Positions 34,701 through 43,450 of a DNA stretch of 64,000 nucleotides are shown in pieces. Position 1 is the first letter of the stretch. Each line of letters begins with the position of its first letter. The notes under the pieces are model-generated. The model had not been told where the DNA came from and ran no database searches. It was given only the letters and a program-made list of their open reading frames with translations. The DNA is from Terriglobus albidus (GTDB taxonomy: Bacteria; Acidobacteriota; Terriglobia; Terriglobales; Acidobacteriaceae), in the NCBI RefSeq assembly GCF_025685425.1, contig NZ_JAGTAS010000057.1, forward strand, positions 62,001 through 126,000, written 5' to 3'. The translations under genes were made by a program, and so were the position numbers.

Positions 34701-35149
34701 CGTTCAGCGTGACCACCGGAGTGGATAACAACTTCGACGGCTACACCTCTGATCGCGCTAACCTCTCGGGCAAAGCCGATGTGGGTATCACCAGCGGACG
34801 CTCGCGGGCCGACAAGACCAACGCATACTTCAACCCCGCTGCTTTCTGCTCCTATACCGGCAGCACGGCTACTTGCCCCGCGGGCGTCGGACCTGCTGGA
34901 CTGGACGGCACAACCCGCCGCAACAACTTCTTCGGCCCTGGCAACCGTGTCATCAACGCCGCGCTCTTCCGCGATTTCGGCGTCTATGAGGCGGTGAAGT
35001 TCCAGCTTCGTGCCGAGGTCAACAATGTCTTCAACCTCGTCAATCTTGGCAATCCGACGACCTCGCTCAACTCCGGCAATTTCGGTAAGATCACCGGGGC
35101 TTACGGCGTACCTCGCCAGATTCAGATTGGCGGACGAATCCTCTTCTAA
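31796..35149 (+). CDS. Oar-like TonB-dependent receptor with CarboxypepD_reg domain
   Basis: An 1117-residue outer-membrane protein. AGGAGG precedes ATG 31796 and a leader (RLLLLFLLVAGMAQAQ) follows. Residues 25-105 are a carboxypeptidase regulatory-like domain (IVGNIQDTSGAVIPGAQV, GTYSLKIEAAGF). Residues 120-240 are the plug, with NVYDLLTLTPGVQ and LVNVVTKSGTNKIHGSIFEF. The rest is a beta barrel with strands such as YRLFRNLTLNLGLRWD and VSPRVGFAWDPFGNG, ending QIQIGGRILF. The family imports or exports large glycans or peptides in Acidobacteria. It is first in an operon with three polysaccharide-degrading enzymes, so glycan binding or import is likely. Confidence 0.93.
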   Translation: MRMFGRLLLLFLLVAGMAQAQLTTATIVGNIQDTSGAVIPGAQVTATNQETQFTRRVTSGSDGAYRLDFLPVGTYSLKIEAAGFQSKQQQGIVLTLNAEVHFDASLNIGEATQTVDVSSNELPLVETSNATLGRTVTNQEVDNLPIVNRNVYDLLTLTPGVQANSNVNTLGYPQQVVYMNGGTDNFVGSVSYYLDGGLNMTFIRNTGNVLPNPDALREFNVQTNNYNALYGRMSSGLVNVVTKSGTNKIHGSIFEFHRETNFAAAPAFSAPGPKAPLHRNQFGATLGGPIWKDKTFFFGSYAGLRQITSSTYNSALVPTAAQRAGDFSANLPASGTPTSCPSNTSSVVFVVCDPVTRTPRPGNKLAASQLDPTVQRLLARIPLPNATGIDTASGRTTYRWQGIIPSTLNTDEFLIKVDHQIGTHRLQGMYFNTAGNQQQSPGGNIDWSRQNFVYRQQNGNLSDTWTPSANVVNQIWLNYTRMIGGRINTPQLSLADFGSSFGIQGASMLPQLTVSGYFTAAQAISGPVTGTNFYSLRDVVSVTRGKHTFSFGAETSLNKDLQYTYLNNYGVFAFQRTNARTNAEISDFIAGLPATMNQDSPVQAADNSWFSGIFAQDDYRLFRNLTLNLGLRWDVQTSPTDPKDRQSTFIAGQKSTVYPTAPTGLLVVGDKGVDRGIVATRWHHVSPRVGFAWDPFGNGRTAVRGAFGLFFGSVSGNEWNGVSNFQPFAVRNRYSFIKSMTDIYGDPRSFPNGNPYPYVYDPKNPRPFITPAQVQGIDPDYQWPYVYQTNFSVQQQVTNSIAVSVSYVGSFSHDVPFAPDINYPLYANVTNPVNGVTASTTNNYDSRRPIQGGLGIINLIQSKQRANYHGLQITGEKRLSHQFSVKAFYTWSKTLSSASVNNSGAVIGTAQDFNRMQDEYGSSDTDLRHQANIAAIWKPAFLTSSPRYVREVVNGWTISGIAQLNAGTPFSVTTGVDNNFDGYTSDRANLSGKADVGITSGRSRADKTNAYFNPAAFCSYTGSTATCPAGVGPAGLDGTTRRNNFFGPGNRVINAALFRDFGVYEAVKFQLRAEVNNVFNLVNLGNPTTSLNSGNFGKITGAYGVPRQIQIGGRILF

Positions 35150-35166
35150 CCACAGGGAGCAATTAC

Positions 35167-36393
35167 GTGCGAGACGCAATCATGGAAGTGTCCCGCCGTG
35201 CCTTCTGCACCGGCGCTACGGCGGCGGCTCTATTTGAGCTGCCGCCGGCCCGGCTTTGGGCACAGCATCACGCTGCCGGCTACGATCTGGTGGCCAGCAC
35301 CGACCGTCAGCGCATTATGACGGCCGCCCGCAACTACCTTGCTCTGAAACCCGCAACCATTACATCCTTCCCTTCGGACAGAAGCCCGGGCGGACCGCAC
35401 GACTTCTTCTCGGAAGCTGATTATTTCTGGCCCAACCCGGCCGATCCGAATGGGCCGTACATCAATCGTGACGGCCAGAGCAATCCGAATAACTTCAACG
35501 ACCATCGCAAAGCGATGATCGCGCTCTCGATTCAGGTGCCCGCGCTCACGGCAGCGTGGCTGCTCACGCGCGATCGCCGTTATGCCGATCATGCCGCGGC
35601 TCACCTGCGCGCCTGGTTCATCACACCTGAGACGCGCATGAATACCAACCTCGAATACTCGCAGGGCGTCCACGGCGTGACCACCGGCCGCAACTTCGGC
35701 ATCATCGATACACTGCACCTGGTTGAGGTGGCCCGGGCCGCATCACATATTGCTCCGGCGGTGATGAGCACAGCCGATCAGCAGGCGCTGCACGCGTGGT
35801 TCCGCGATTATCTGCGCTGGCTGAAGACGAGTGAAAAAGGAATCGCCGAAAAGAAGACGTTGAACAATCACGCTGTCTGCTGGGCGCTGCAGGCTGCGGA
35901 GTTCGCTCGCCTGATCGGCGATCAGCAGACCCGCCAGGAAGTCGCTGAGCAGTACAAGACGGTCTTCATGCCTGATCAACTCGGCACGAATGGCAGCTTT
36001 CCGAAGGAGCTGGCGCGTACCAAGCCATACAGCTACTCCATCTTCAACTTCGATGTGGCTGCGATGCTTTGCCAGTCGTTGCGTGATAGCAGCGAAAATC
36101 TCTACGAGTTCAAGCTGGCAGACGGCCGGGGAATCTGCAAGGCAGCGGAGTTTCTTTATCCCTATCTGAAGGACAAGTCTTCATGGCCTTACAAGAAGGA
36201 CGTCGAGCACTTCGATTCTCTTCCTGTGCGCTCCCCGGGCTTGCTCTTCACAGGGCTCGAATGCAATCAGCCCCAGTACATCGCTCTCTGGAAGACTCTG
36301 AATCCTGACCCATCTGACGCCGAGATCATCCGCAACTATCCCGTACGGCAGCCGCTGCTCTGGTTTCCGTCGCAACAGCGTAAAAAAGCCTGA
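35167..36393 (+). CDS. Exported alginate-lyase-family polysaccharide lyase
   Basis: A 408-residue protein with a Tat-like leader (VSRRAFCTGATAAALFELPPA) from GTG 35167; ATG 35182 is an alternative. The body is an alpha/alpha toroid of the alginate-lyase Pfam type: DYFWPNPADPNGPYI, NTNLEYSQGVHGVTTGR, TLNNHAVCWALQAAEFA with the Asn-His pair expected in the active site, and GSFPKELARTKPYSYSIFNFDV with the candidate catalytic Tyr. Related families (PL5, PL38) cut alginate or glucuronan by beta-elimination. The GH105 domain two genes later, which removes unsaturated uronyl ends, supports a lyase acting on a uronic-acid polymer. The exact substrate is unknown. Confidence 0.8.
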   Translation: MRDAIMEVSRRAFCTGATAAALFELPPARLWAQHHAAGYDLVASTDRQRIMTAARNYLALKPATITSFPSDRSPGGPHDFFSEADYFWPNPADPNGPYINRDGQSNPNNFNDHRKAMIALSIQVPALTAAWLLTRDRRYADHAAAHLRAWFITPETRMNTNLEYSQGVHGVTTGRNFGIIDTLHLVEVARAASHIAPAVMSTADQQALHAWFRDYLRWLKTSEKGIAEKKTLNNHAVCWALQAAEFARLIGDQQTRQEVAEQYKTVFMPDQLGTNGSFPKELARTKPYSYSIFNFDVAAMLCQSLRDSSENLYEFKLADGRGICKAAEFLYPYLKDKSSWPYKKDVEHFDSLPVRSPGLLFTGLECNQPQYIALWKTLNPDPSDAEIIRNYPVRQPLLWFPSQQRKKA

Positions 36394-36411
36394 CACGGCA
36401 CAAAAGAACGA

Positions 36412-38877
36412 ATGACAATTACGCGACGCTCCTTTCTCACAGGCGCTGCCTGCCTCGGAGTCATGAAGACTCCTCTGCTGGCCTCTGCTTTGCAGGCCCC
36501 CCATACACAACAAACAACTGCCCAGCGTTTAACCGACGGCTGGGAGTTCTATCGCGGTCCGCTCGATCCGAAGTTTCAGGTGTGGCACAGCGAGGAGCTG
36601 GTTAGCTGGCAGAAGGTTGTGCTTCCCCATTGCTTCAATGCCTATGACGGCTGCGACCCGGATACGCCCGCTTATCGCGGACAGGGCTGGTATCGCAGAA
36701 AGCTCGCCGTAGATAACCCTTATCCCCAAGGGCGAACGCTTCTGCATATTGAAGGCGCCGGTCAAAGCTCCGCGATCTACATCGGTACGGAGCGTGTCGG
36801 CGAACACGTCGGTGGCTATGACGAGTTCATGGTCGATATCACGGACGCATGTTCCCGCCAGAAAGACAGGAATGCGGTTCAGCTCGCAATCCTTTGCGAT
36901 AACGGACGCGATCTCGACCGGATGCCGTCTGACCTGAGCGATTTCACACTCTATGGCGGTCTCTATCGCGATATCTCACTCGTCTACGTGCCGGCAGTCT
37001 CATTGGAAGCTGTCCATACCGCCGTTGCATTCGAGCCTGGCAAAGCAGCGCATGTCTCGGTTACGGCCCGCTTGTATGCACCGCAGCCGATCTCCGGTCC
37101 GTTTGATATCAGTCTCGCCGTCGTCGATCCTGCCGGTAAGACCGTGCATCGGCAATCTCTGCAACGCGCTGTCTGGGCCGGCGAGACTGAGCTGGCTTCT
37201 TTCGATCTGTCGTCCCCACAAACCTGGGCACCGATCACACCTCGCCTCTACCGTTGTGACATTACGCTGCAGTCTCCTTCTGGAACGGCATCCGCTTCGC
37301 ATCGCTTTGGCGTCCGTCATACTCGCTTCGAGGAACACGGTCCCTTCTATCTCAACGGCGAACGTCTGCTGTTGCGTGGAACGCAGCGACACGAAGACCA
37401 CGCCGGCTATGCTGCGGCAACCCCGGAGTCCGTCCTAAGTAAAGAGTTCGAGCTGATCAAAGGAATGGGCGCAAACTTCATCCGGCTGGCGCATTACCAG
37501 CAGTCGCGGCTTGTTCTCGATCTCTGCGACGAGCTCGGCATCCTGGTGTGGGAAGAGGTTCCATGGTGCCGCAGCGGCATCACCAGTCCTCTATTCCGTC
37601 AGCGCGGCCTCGACCTGATGCGGATCATGATCGATCAACATCGCAACCATCCCTCTGTCTTGCTGTGGGGATTAGGCAATGAAGATGACTGGCCGAGTGA
37701 GCCGGGAGGAGAAGACCACACCCAGATACGCGCGTATATGACCGAGCTTCGTGACCTCGCGCACAAACAGGATCCCTCACGTCTTACGTCCTTCCGGCGC
37801 TGTGATTTCGCAAAGGACATTCCCGATGTCTACTCGCCCTCGATCTGGGCCGGATGGTACAGCGGCAGCTATGTCGAGTATCGCGATGCGCTGGAAAAGG
37901 CGCGGACAGCGACCCCCTTCTTTTTCCACGCCGAGTGGGGAGCGGACAGCCATGCAGGCCGTCATGCGGAAGATCCCGATCCCATGCTGGCGCACATCCT
38001 TACCGGCCGCGGCACCGCTGAGAAGGGCTTCGATTACAAGCTCACCGGAGGCGCGCCACGCATGTCACGCGATGGCGAGTGGAGTGAGACCTACGCCTGC
38101 GATCTCTTCGACTGGTACTTGCAGACGCAGGAGTCGCTACCCTGGCTTACCGGCACTGCGCAGTGGGTCTTCAAGGACTTCACCACGCCCCTGCGTGTCG
38201 ATAACCCAGTTCCTCGTGTCAATCAGAAGGGCGTCACTACACGCGACCTCACACCCAAGGAAGGCTATTACGTCTTCCAGTCCTACTGGACCAAAGAGCC
38301 GATGGTCCGCATCTACGGACACAACTGGCCGATTCGCTGGGGCAAAGTTGGACAACAACGCATGGTCCGGATCTACTCCAACTGTGCCGAGGTTGAGCTT
38401 TGGCTTAACGGCAAGTCCGTCGGTGTGAAGAAACGGACCGCGGGAGATTTTCCCTGCAGCGGTCTTCGCTGGGATCTCGCCTTCCGGGAGGGAGAGAATG
38501 AGCTTCGTGCCGTTGCGAAGAGCGGCTCCTCAACGGTGAGCGATGCCATCCGCTTCCAGTATCAAACAGTGGCATGGTCAAAGCCAGCAAAGCTGGCGCT
38601 GCGAATCGTACAAAGCACACCCGACCGCGCGACCGTCGAGGCCCGCATGCTGGACACAACCGGGGTTCCCTGCCTTGACTCTCGTGCCGTTGTTCGTTTT
38701 TCGCTTGCCGGGAATGGTGCTCTGATTGATAACCTTGGAACGCCCAATGGATCGCGTGTCGTGCAGCTTTATAACGGCCGCGCAGAGATCAGTCTGCGGC
38801 GTACCGGTCCGGTCGTCGCCTCAGTTCATGCCGAAGGTATTGAATCCGCATTCCTCACACTGGAGAACACACATTGA
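36412..38877 (+). CDS. Tat-exported glycoside hydrolase family 2 protein
   Basis: An 821-residue protein with Tat leader ITRRSFLTGAACLG. Residues 40-190 are the sugar-binding jelly roll (WYRRKLAV, HIEGAGQSSAIYI, GGYDEFMVDIT), then the immunoglobulin-like domain, then a TIM barrel beginning near 305 (YLNGERLLLRGTQRHEDHAGYA). The acid/base is probably Glu424 in LWGLGNEDDW and the nucleophile Glu508 in FFHAEWGAD. A C-terminal sandwich (VELWLNGKSVGVKKR) is of the DUF4982 kind. Activity could be beta-galactosidase, beta-glucuronidase or similar. It sits in the lyase operon and its stop overlaps the next start by one base. Confidence 0.9.
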   Translation: MTITRRSFLTGAACLGVMKTPLLASALQAPHTQQTTAQRLTDGWEFYRGPLDPKFQVWHSEELVSWQKVVLPHCFNAYDGCDPDTPAYRGQGWYRRKLAVDNPYPQGRTLLHIEGAGQSSAIYIGTERVGEHVGGYDEFMVDITDACSRQKDRNAVQLAILCDNGRDLDRMPSDLSDFTLYGGLYRDISLVYVPAVSLEAVHTAVAFEPGKAAHVSVTARLYAPQPISGPFDISLAVVDPAGKTVHRQSLQRAVWAGETELASFDLSSPQTWAPITPRLYRCDITLQSPSGTASASHRFGVRHTRFEEHGPFYLNGERLLLRGTQRHEDHAGYAAATPESVLSKEFELIKGMGANFIRLAHYQQSRLVLDLCDELGILVWEEVPWCRSGITSPLFRQRGLDLMRIMIDQHRNHPSVLLWGLGNEDDWPSEPGGEDHTQIRAYMTELRDLAHKQDPSRLTSFRRCDFAKDIPDVYSPSIWAGWYSGSYVEYRDALEKARTATPFFFHAEWGADSHAGRHAEDPDPMLAHILTGRGTAEKGFDYKLTGGAPRMSRDGEWSETYACDLFDWYLQTQESLPWLTGTAQWVFKDFTTPLRVDNPVPRVNQKGVTTRDLTPKEGYYVFQSYWTKEPMVRIYGHNWPIRWGKVGQQRMVRIYSNCAEVELWLNGKSVGVKKRTAGDFPCSGLRWDLAFREGENELRAVAKSGSSTVSDAIRFQYQTVAWSKPAKLALRIVQSTPDRATVEARMLDTTGVPCLDSRAVVRFSLAGNGALIDNLGTPNGSRVVQLYNGRAEISLRRTGPVVASVHAEGIESAFLTLENTH

Positions 38878-41177
38878 TGCATCTCAATAAAACCGCTGCG
38901 GCACTGCTCGCAGCCCCAATGCTTGCAGCGACGTTGTGCACTTCGGTGGCGGCGCAGGAGAAGCCCATGACCGGCCCTGCGATCTCCGCCGCTGCAGGCG
39001 ATACGATTCCCGATGCCGGGCCTCTGGCAACGGATCTTTCCGGCGCCGTGACGCGGCCTGCGATTCAGAAGGCGATGCGCAAGGTTGCTGACTGGCAGCT
39101 CTCATACTCCGAGAACAAGTACAACCAGGACTGGACCTATGGCCCGCTCTATCTTGGTCTGCTTGCGACCACCGACATCACCGGTGATGCCAAATATCAC
39201 GACCGCCTGGTAACGCTCTTCAATCAGTTTCAGTGGAAGCTCTGGGCCAATCGCCAGTTCCATGCTGACGATGAAGTGATCGCGCAATCCTACGAGCTGC
39301 TCTATCAGGAGCACGCCGACCCGAAGCGTATTGCCGATGCACGCGCCACCTTCGATCGCCTGCTGCAGCGTCCGGCCGATCCGGCAAAGGACCTCTGGTG
39401 GTGGTGTGACGCTCTCTTCATGGCGCCTCCTGCACTGGCCCGCATGTCTGCCATCACCGGAGACCATCGCTACATCGATAAGATGAACCAGGAGTGGAAG
39501 CTCACCGAAGAGCACCTCTACGATCGCGAGGAACGTCTCTTCTTCCGCGACGGCACCTTCCTGAACAAGAAGGAAGCGAACGGCAAGAAGCTCTTCTGGA
39601 GCCGCGGGAATGGATGGGTACTCGCAGGTACCGCCAATGTCCTGAAGGCGCTACCGAAGAATGATCCTTCCCGCGCGCAGTACGTGAAGCTCTTCCAGGA
39701 GATGTCGGAACGAATTGCCGGCCTGCAGCAGCCCAGTGGCTTGTGGCGTACGGGTCTGCTGGACCAAACCGCGTATGAGCAGGACGAGATCTCAGGCTCC
39801 GGCTTCTTCACCTACGCCATGACCTGGGGCATCAACGAAGGTCTGCTGCCTCGCGCCAAATATGGTCCTGTGGTCGAGCGCGCATGGGCCGCGATGGTGA
39901 AGCACATCTTTGAGAGCGGCCGGCTGGGCGCCATTCAGCCCATCGGTGCGGCTCCCGGACAGTTCACCGCCACCTCCAGCTATGTGTACGGTGTGGGCGC
40001 CTTCCTCCTCGCCGGCTCGGAGCTGGTGCGGTATGCACCGGCAGCCAAGACCCACGCTACGCTCCAGATCAATAACCCGACCAGCGACTCTCGTCGGGAT
40101 GAAGTGCTTGACCTTCCGCTTACGGAGGTCAAGCGCCATATCGCGATCGATCCGGCGAAGCTCGTCGCGCGTGACCGTCTCACCGGCAAGCGCCTTCTCA
40201 CTCAGATTTATGCCTCCCTGCCTGGTGGCACACCCGATCGCTTTCTGATCCTCGACGACGTCGTTCCCGGAGCCGCCACCAGCATCGATCTCGCCACAGA
40301 AGAAGATGCCCCTGCAATGGCCTCCAGGGTGACGGCTCGCGACGTTCCCGAGCGTATGGATGACTTCGTATGGGAGAACAACCTGGTTGCTCATCGCGTC
40401 TACGGCCCTGCTCTGCAGGCGACGGGAGAGATCACGTCAGGCATCGATGTCTGGTCCAAGCGTGTACCGAACTTCGTCAGCACCGCATGGTATGCCCGCG
40501 ATAAGGAAGCCCAGCGCACGCACAACTCTGCCCTGTCCTATCACCATGACAACGGCGATGGTCTCGACTCCTATGAAGTTGGCCCCTCACGCGGTTGCGG
40601 TGGGACTGGTATCTGGGTTGATGGCAAGCTGGCAAACTCGAAGAACTTTACTCATTCGAAGATCCTGGCCACGGGCCCCATTCGTGTCGACTTCATTCTT
40701 GAATACGCTCCGTGGCAGGCAGGTACTAAGACCGTAAGCGAGAGCAAGCGGGTTACGCTCGACGCCGGCACGCGCCTGAACCATATGCGGTCGACCTTCA
40801 CCTTCGACGGCGGTGGAACCATTACTGCTGCCGCAGGTCTGGGCACGCACAAAGATACCGAGATCAAACAGCTTCCTGAAATCTCGGCACTCTCTGCATG
40901 GGACACGCCACAGACCGCATCAGCTGGGCGCTTTGCTACCGGCATTGTTCTCTCGGGCAAGCAGCCCTATCGCTACGAGAATGTGCCTATGCAGGGCAAA
41001 ACACCCGGTGATGCGCTTTTGCTCTTTACCGCGCGTTCCGGCGTTGCGATCGACTACTACGCGGGCTCCGGCTGGTCACAGGATGACATGCCTGACTTCG
41101 CGACCTGGAACAGCTATCTCGCAAGCCAATCCAAGCGGCTGCACGCTCCTGTAAAGGTAAGCTGGCTGGCGCGCTAA
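38877..41177 (+). CDS. GH105 unsaturated uronyl hydrolase fused to DUF4861
   Basis: ATG 38877 overlaps the GH2 stop (TGATG) and starts a 766-residue protein with a leader (KTAAALLAAPMLAATLCTSVAA). Residues 60-385 are a GH105 alpha/alpha barrel: FHADDEVIAQSYELLY, WWWCDALFMAPPALARMS with the likely catalytic Asp178, FWSRGNGWVLAGTA, and GLWRTGLLDQ. Residues about 400-766 are a DUF4861-type beta-sandwich (HRVYGPALQATGEITSGIDVW, NGDGLDSYEVGPSRGCGGTGIW). GH105 enzymes remove the 4,5-unsaturated uronyl residue made by polysaccharide lyases, matching the lyase two genes upstream. DUF4861 is usually a separate protein in pectin loci; the fusion keeps both in one exported polypeptide. Confidence 0.88.
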   Translation: MHLNKTAAALLAAPMLAATLCTSVAAQEKPMTGPAISAAAGDTIPDAGPLATDLSGAVTRPAIQKAMRKVADWQLSYSENKYNQDWTYGPLYLGLLATTDITGDAKYHDRLVTLFNQFQWKLWANRQFHADDEVIAQSYELLYQEHADPKRIADARATFDRLLQRPADPAKDLWWWCDALFMAPPALARMSAITGDHRYIDKMNQEWKLTEEHLYDREERLFFRDGTFLNKKEANGKKLFWSRGNGWVLAGTANVLKALPKNDPSRAQYVKLFQEMSERIAGLQQPSGLWRTGLLDQTAYEQDEISGSGFFTYAMTWGINEGLLPRAKYGPVVERAWAAMVKHIFESGRLGAIQPIGAAPGQFTATSSYVYGVGAFLLAGSELVRYAPAAKTHATLQINNPTSDSRRDEVLDLPLTEVKRHIAIDPAKLVARDRLTGKRLLTQIYASLPGGTPDRFLILDDVVPGAATSIDLATEEDAPAMASRVTARDVPERMDDFVWENNLVAHRVYGPALQATGEITSGIDVWSKRVPNFVSTAWYARDKEAQRTHNSALSYHHDNGDGLDSYEVGPSRGCGGTGIWVDGKLANSKNFTHSKILATGPIRVDFILEYAPWQAGTKTVSESKRVTLDAGTRLNHMRSTFTFDGGGTITAAAGLGTHKDTEIKQLPEISALSAWDTPQTASAGRFATGIVLSGKQPYRYENVPMQGKTPGDALLLFTARSGVAIDYYAGSGWSQDDMPDFATWNSYLASQSKRLHAPVKVSWLAR

Positions 41178-41195
41178 GCTCCGCAAGCAATAAGA

Positions 41196-41226
41196 AAACG
41201 GCCCGCGAGATAGTCGCGGGCCGTTT
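41196..41226. terminator. Strong bidirectional terminator
   Basis: A 13-bp perfect stem (AAACGGCCCGCGA / TCGCGGGCCGTTT) with a five-base loop lies between two convergent operons. A-tracts on the left and T-tracts on the right let it work in both directions. Confidence 0.92.
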
Positions 41227-41259
41227 CTATTTACGCTGTTCGAAGAAGCCACACACTGC

Positions 41260-42585
41260 TTAGATGTGCGGCTCCCATCCCTTCTCGTACTCGCGTTTCC
41301 GCATCTTCGTCGCTTCAGCATCACCGACGAACGCGCCCGTCTTCGTATCGAGCTTCAGCTCACGGTTGAGCTCCCACGCGATGTTCGACATCAGCAGAAT
41401 CGCGACCGAGGTGCTGGCATCCCAGATCGGCGAATTCAGCTTGGCTCCGGTACGGATACCGTCGATGAGGTTGGCAAAGTGCAGGTCCGTCATTGAGTCG
41501 CGCCCGACCAGGTCGGCACTCGACGTCTTCTTGTCCTTGGGGATCTTGTACTCATTCACAAGCTTGCCCTTCAGATCATGCACCTCATAACCATCGCGGT
41601 CCAGGATAACCGTCCCTTCCGTCCCGTGGATGGCGGAGCCACGGTCGCGATTATAGAGAGGCATGCCGTTCGTACTCATGTTCTCCCAGGAGATCATCTT
41701 GTCGTCGTACTCGAAGCTGGTCACCAGGGTGTCGTAGAACTGCCAGTCGTCCTTGAAGTGATAGCGTCCACCGGATGCAGTGATGCGCTCCGGCCAGACG
41801 GTCTGCAGCGCCCAGCGGCAGACATCCACTTCGTGCGTACCGTTATTCAGGGTTTCGCCGGTGCCATAGATACGCAGCCAGTGCCAGTTGTAAGGGTGAA
41901 CGTTGTCCTTATACTGCTGGCGCGGAGCCGGTCCCTGCCACAGATCCCAATCCAGGGTCGCCGGTACCGGAACTACCTTGCCTGTTCCCATCGACTTACG
42001 TGTATTGCAGTACCAGGCCTTAGCGTAATACGCGCGTCCAATCAGGCCATTGTGAATCTTGTCGATGATCTCGATCGAGTGCGGCGAGGAACGCTGCTGA
42101 TTGCCCATCTGCACCTGCTTGCCCATCTTTTTCTGGGCGGCAACCAGGAGTTCGACCTCGTGCGGATTGTGGCTACAGGGTTTTTCGACGTAGACGTGCT
42201 TGTCGGCCTGCATGCCCAGGATGGCAATCGGTGTGTGCCAGTGGTCTGGAGTTGCGATGGTGATCGCATCGACATCTTTCGATTCCAGCAGTTTGCGGAA
42301 GTCCTTATCTGCCTTAGGAGCCGTTCCCATCGACTTCTCGGTCTCTCCGGCGAATTTCTGCAGAATCACCGAGTCCACATCGGCCACGTGAGTAATGGCC
42401 GCGTTTGCTTTGTTGGTGGTCAGCGCCGACAAGTGGGCATAGGCACGGCTGTTCAGACCGATCACACCAAAGTTCACCCGTTCGTTCGCGCCGATTACGC
42501 GAGCATAGCTTTTTGCTGTTGAGCTCACCGCAACACCTGCGGCGGCTGTAGTAACTAACTTCGAAAATTCACGACGTGTCAGCAT
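41260..42585 (-). CDS. Tat-leader Gfo/Idh/MocA family oxidoreductase
   Basis: A 441-residue protein with a Tat-type leader (TRREFSKLVTTAAAGVAVSS). The Rossmann domain begins VNFGVIGLNSRAYAHL, and the signature DKHVYVEKPCSHNPHE carries the conserved EKP lysine. The C-terminal alpha/beta domain contains GTGETLNNGTHEVDVCRWAL with the family's conserved Asp/His. These enzymes oxidise or reduce sugars with NAD(P). A GAGGG ribosome site precedes ATG 42585. It is the last gene of a three-gene operon with an isomerase and a second oxidoreductase, 15 bp apart. Confidence 0.9.
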   Translation of the reverse strand: MLTRREFSKLVTTAAAGVAVSSTAKSYARVIGANERVNFGVIGLNSRAYAHLSALTTNKANAAITHVADVDSVILQKFAGETEKSMGTAPKADKDFRKLLESKDVDAITIATPDHWHTPIAILGMQADKHVYVEKPCSHNPHEVELLVAAQKKMGKQVQMGNQQRSSPHSIEIIDKIHNGLIGRAYYAKAWYCNTRKSMGTGKVVPVPATLDWDLWQGPAPRQQYKDNVHPYNWHWLRIYGTGETLNNGTHEVDVCRWALQTVWPERITASGGRYHFKDDWQFYDTLVTSFEYDDKMISWENMSTNGMPLYNRDRGSAIHGTEGTVILDRDGYEVHDLKGKLVNEYKIPKDKKTSSADLVGRDSMTDLHFANLIDGIRTGAKLNSPIWDASTSVAILLMSNIAWELNRELKLDTKTGAFVGDAEATKMRKREYEKGWEPHI

Positions 42586-42600
42586 CTCTTTTCCCTCGCG

Positions 42601-43434
42601 CTAAGCGCTGTATCCCATCTCGCCCAGCGTCTTACGCATAAACGCAAAGCTCTTCAGTACACCCGGAAGCGGATTGTCGCCGTTGATCTCATACTCCAGA
42701 TCCACATCGCCTTGGTACTTCATCGCAATCAGGGTCTCGAAGATCTTACGCACGGGCATCACGCCATCGCCTACATCACACTGGCTCTCCTTCTTCTTGC
42801 CATCGGCCAGATCCTTCATATGAATGTCGAGGAGTCTCGGACCGACCTCGCGCAGGGTCGCAGGAATATCGTCACCGGCGCGCATAGCGTGACCGACGTC
42901 GACACAGCAGCCGACACGCTTGTCCATCTTTCCGATCAGCTTCAGGATGTCGTGCGGCGACGGCCACTCCTTATCCTCAGGGCCATGATTGTGAATGGCG
43001 AGGCTGATGTCGTACTTCTTTACAAAGCTCTCGACGCGCTCCAGAGCAGCATGCGACGGCGAACCGATAATGAGCTTGATGCCGGCGGACTTTACATACT
43101 CAAACTTCTGCCGGATATCTTCGTCTTCATCCTTTGGGAAGTAGATCGTGCCGGCACCCGTAAGCTTGAGGCCTGCCGCACGATATGCCTCCGCCTGTTT
43201 GGCAGCGGCGCCTTCCGGCGTCATGGGAAGGTGAACGTCCTTCAGGTTCAGATACGGCGTCTTGATCTGCTTCATGAAGCCGATCAACTCTTCCGGCTTG
43301 AACTTGCGGAAGGTATAGCTTGCAATTCCCAGCTTCAGAGGGGCGGGGCCCTTTGCCATCGCCATCCGCGGAGCCATCAAACCCGCGGCGGCCAAACTGC
43401 CCATCTTCAAAACATCGCGACGTGTCGACTTCAT
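42601..43434 (-). CDS. Tat-leader TIM-barrel sugar isomerase/epimerase
   Basis: A 277-residue AP-endonuclease-2-like TIM barrel. The leader is TRRDVLKMGSLAAAGLMAP. Strands and metal ligands are visible in LGIASYTFRKF, LAIHNHGPED, VGCCVDVGHAMRAGD, LLDIHMKDL and VDLEYEING, giving the usual Glu/Asp/His set for a divalent metal. AAGGAGAT precedes ATG 43434. The family interconverts keto and aldo sugars or inositols. It lies between two Gfo/Idh/MocA genes with gaps under 20 bp, suggesting oxidation, isomerisation and reduction of a sugar released by the opposing glycanase operon. Confidence 0.88.
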   Translation of the reverse strand: MKSTRRDVLKMGSLAAAGLMAPRMAMAKGPAPLKLGIASYTFRKFKPEELIGFMKQIKTPYLNLKDVHLPMTPEGAAAKQAEAYRAAGLKLTGAGTIYFPKDEDEDIRQKFEYVKSAGIKLIIGSPSHAALERVESFVKKYDISLAIHNHGPEDKEWPSPHDILKLIGKMDKRVGCCVDVGHAMRAGDDIPATLREVGPRLLDIHMKDLADGKKKESQCDVGDGVMPVRKIFETLIAMKYQGDVDLEYEINGDNPLPGVLKSFAFMRKTLGEMGYSA

Positions 43435-43450
43435 TCTTGTCCTTATCTCC

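Noticed and set aside
34223-35179. 318-codon minus-strand frame antisense to the first TonB receptor
   Set aside because: A shadow of codon bias in GC-rich sequence; no domain and no ribosome site, while the plus strand is a clear receptor.
41578-42522. 314-codon plus-strand frame antisense to a Gfo/Idh/MocA gene
   Set aside because: Ends within the opposing gene, has no recognisable fold, and the antisense gene has all family motifs.
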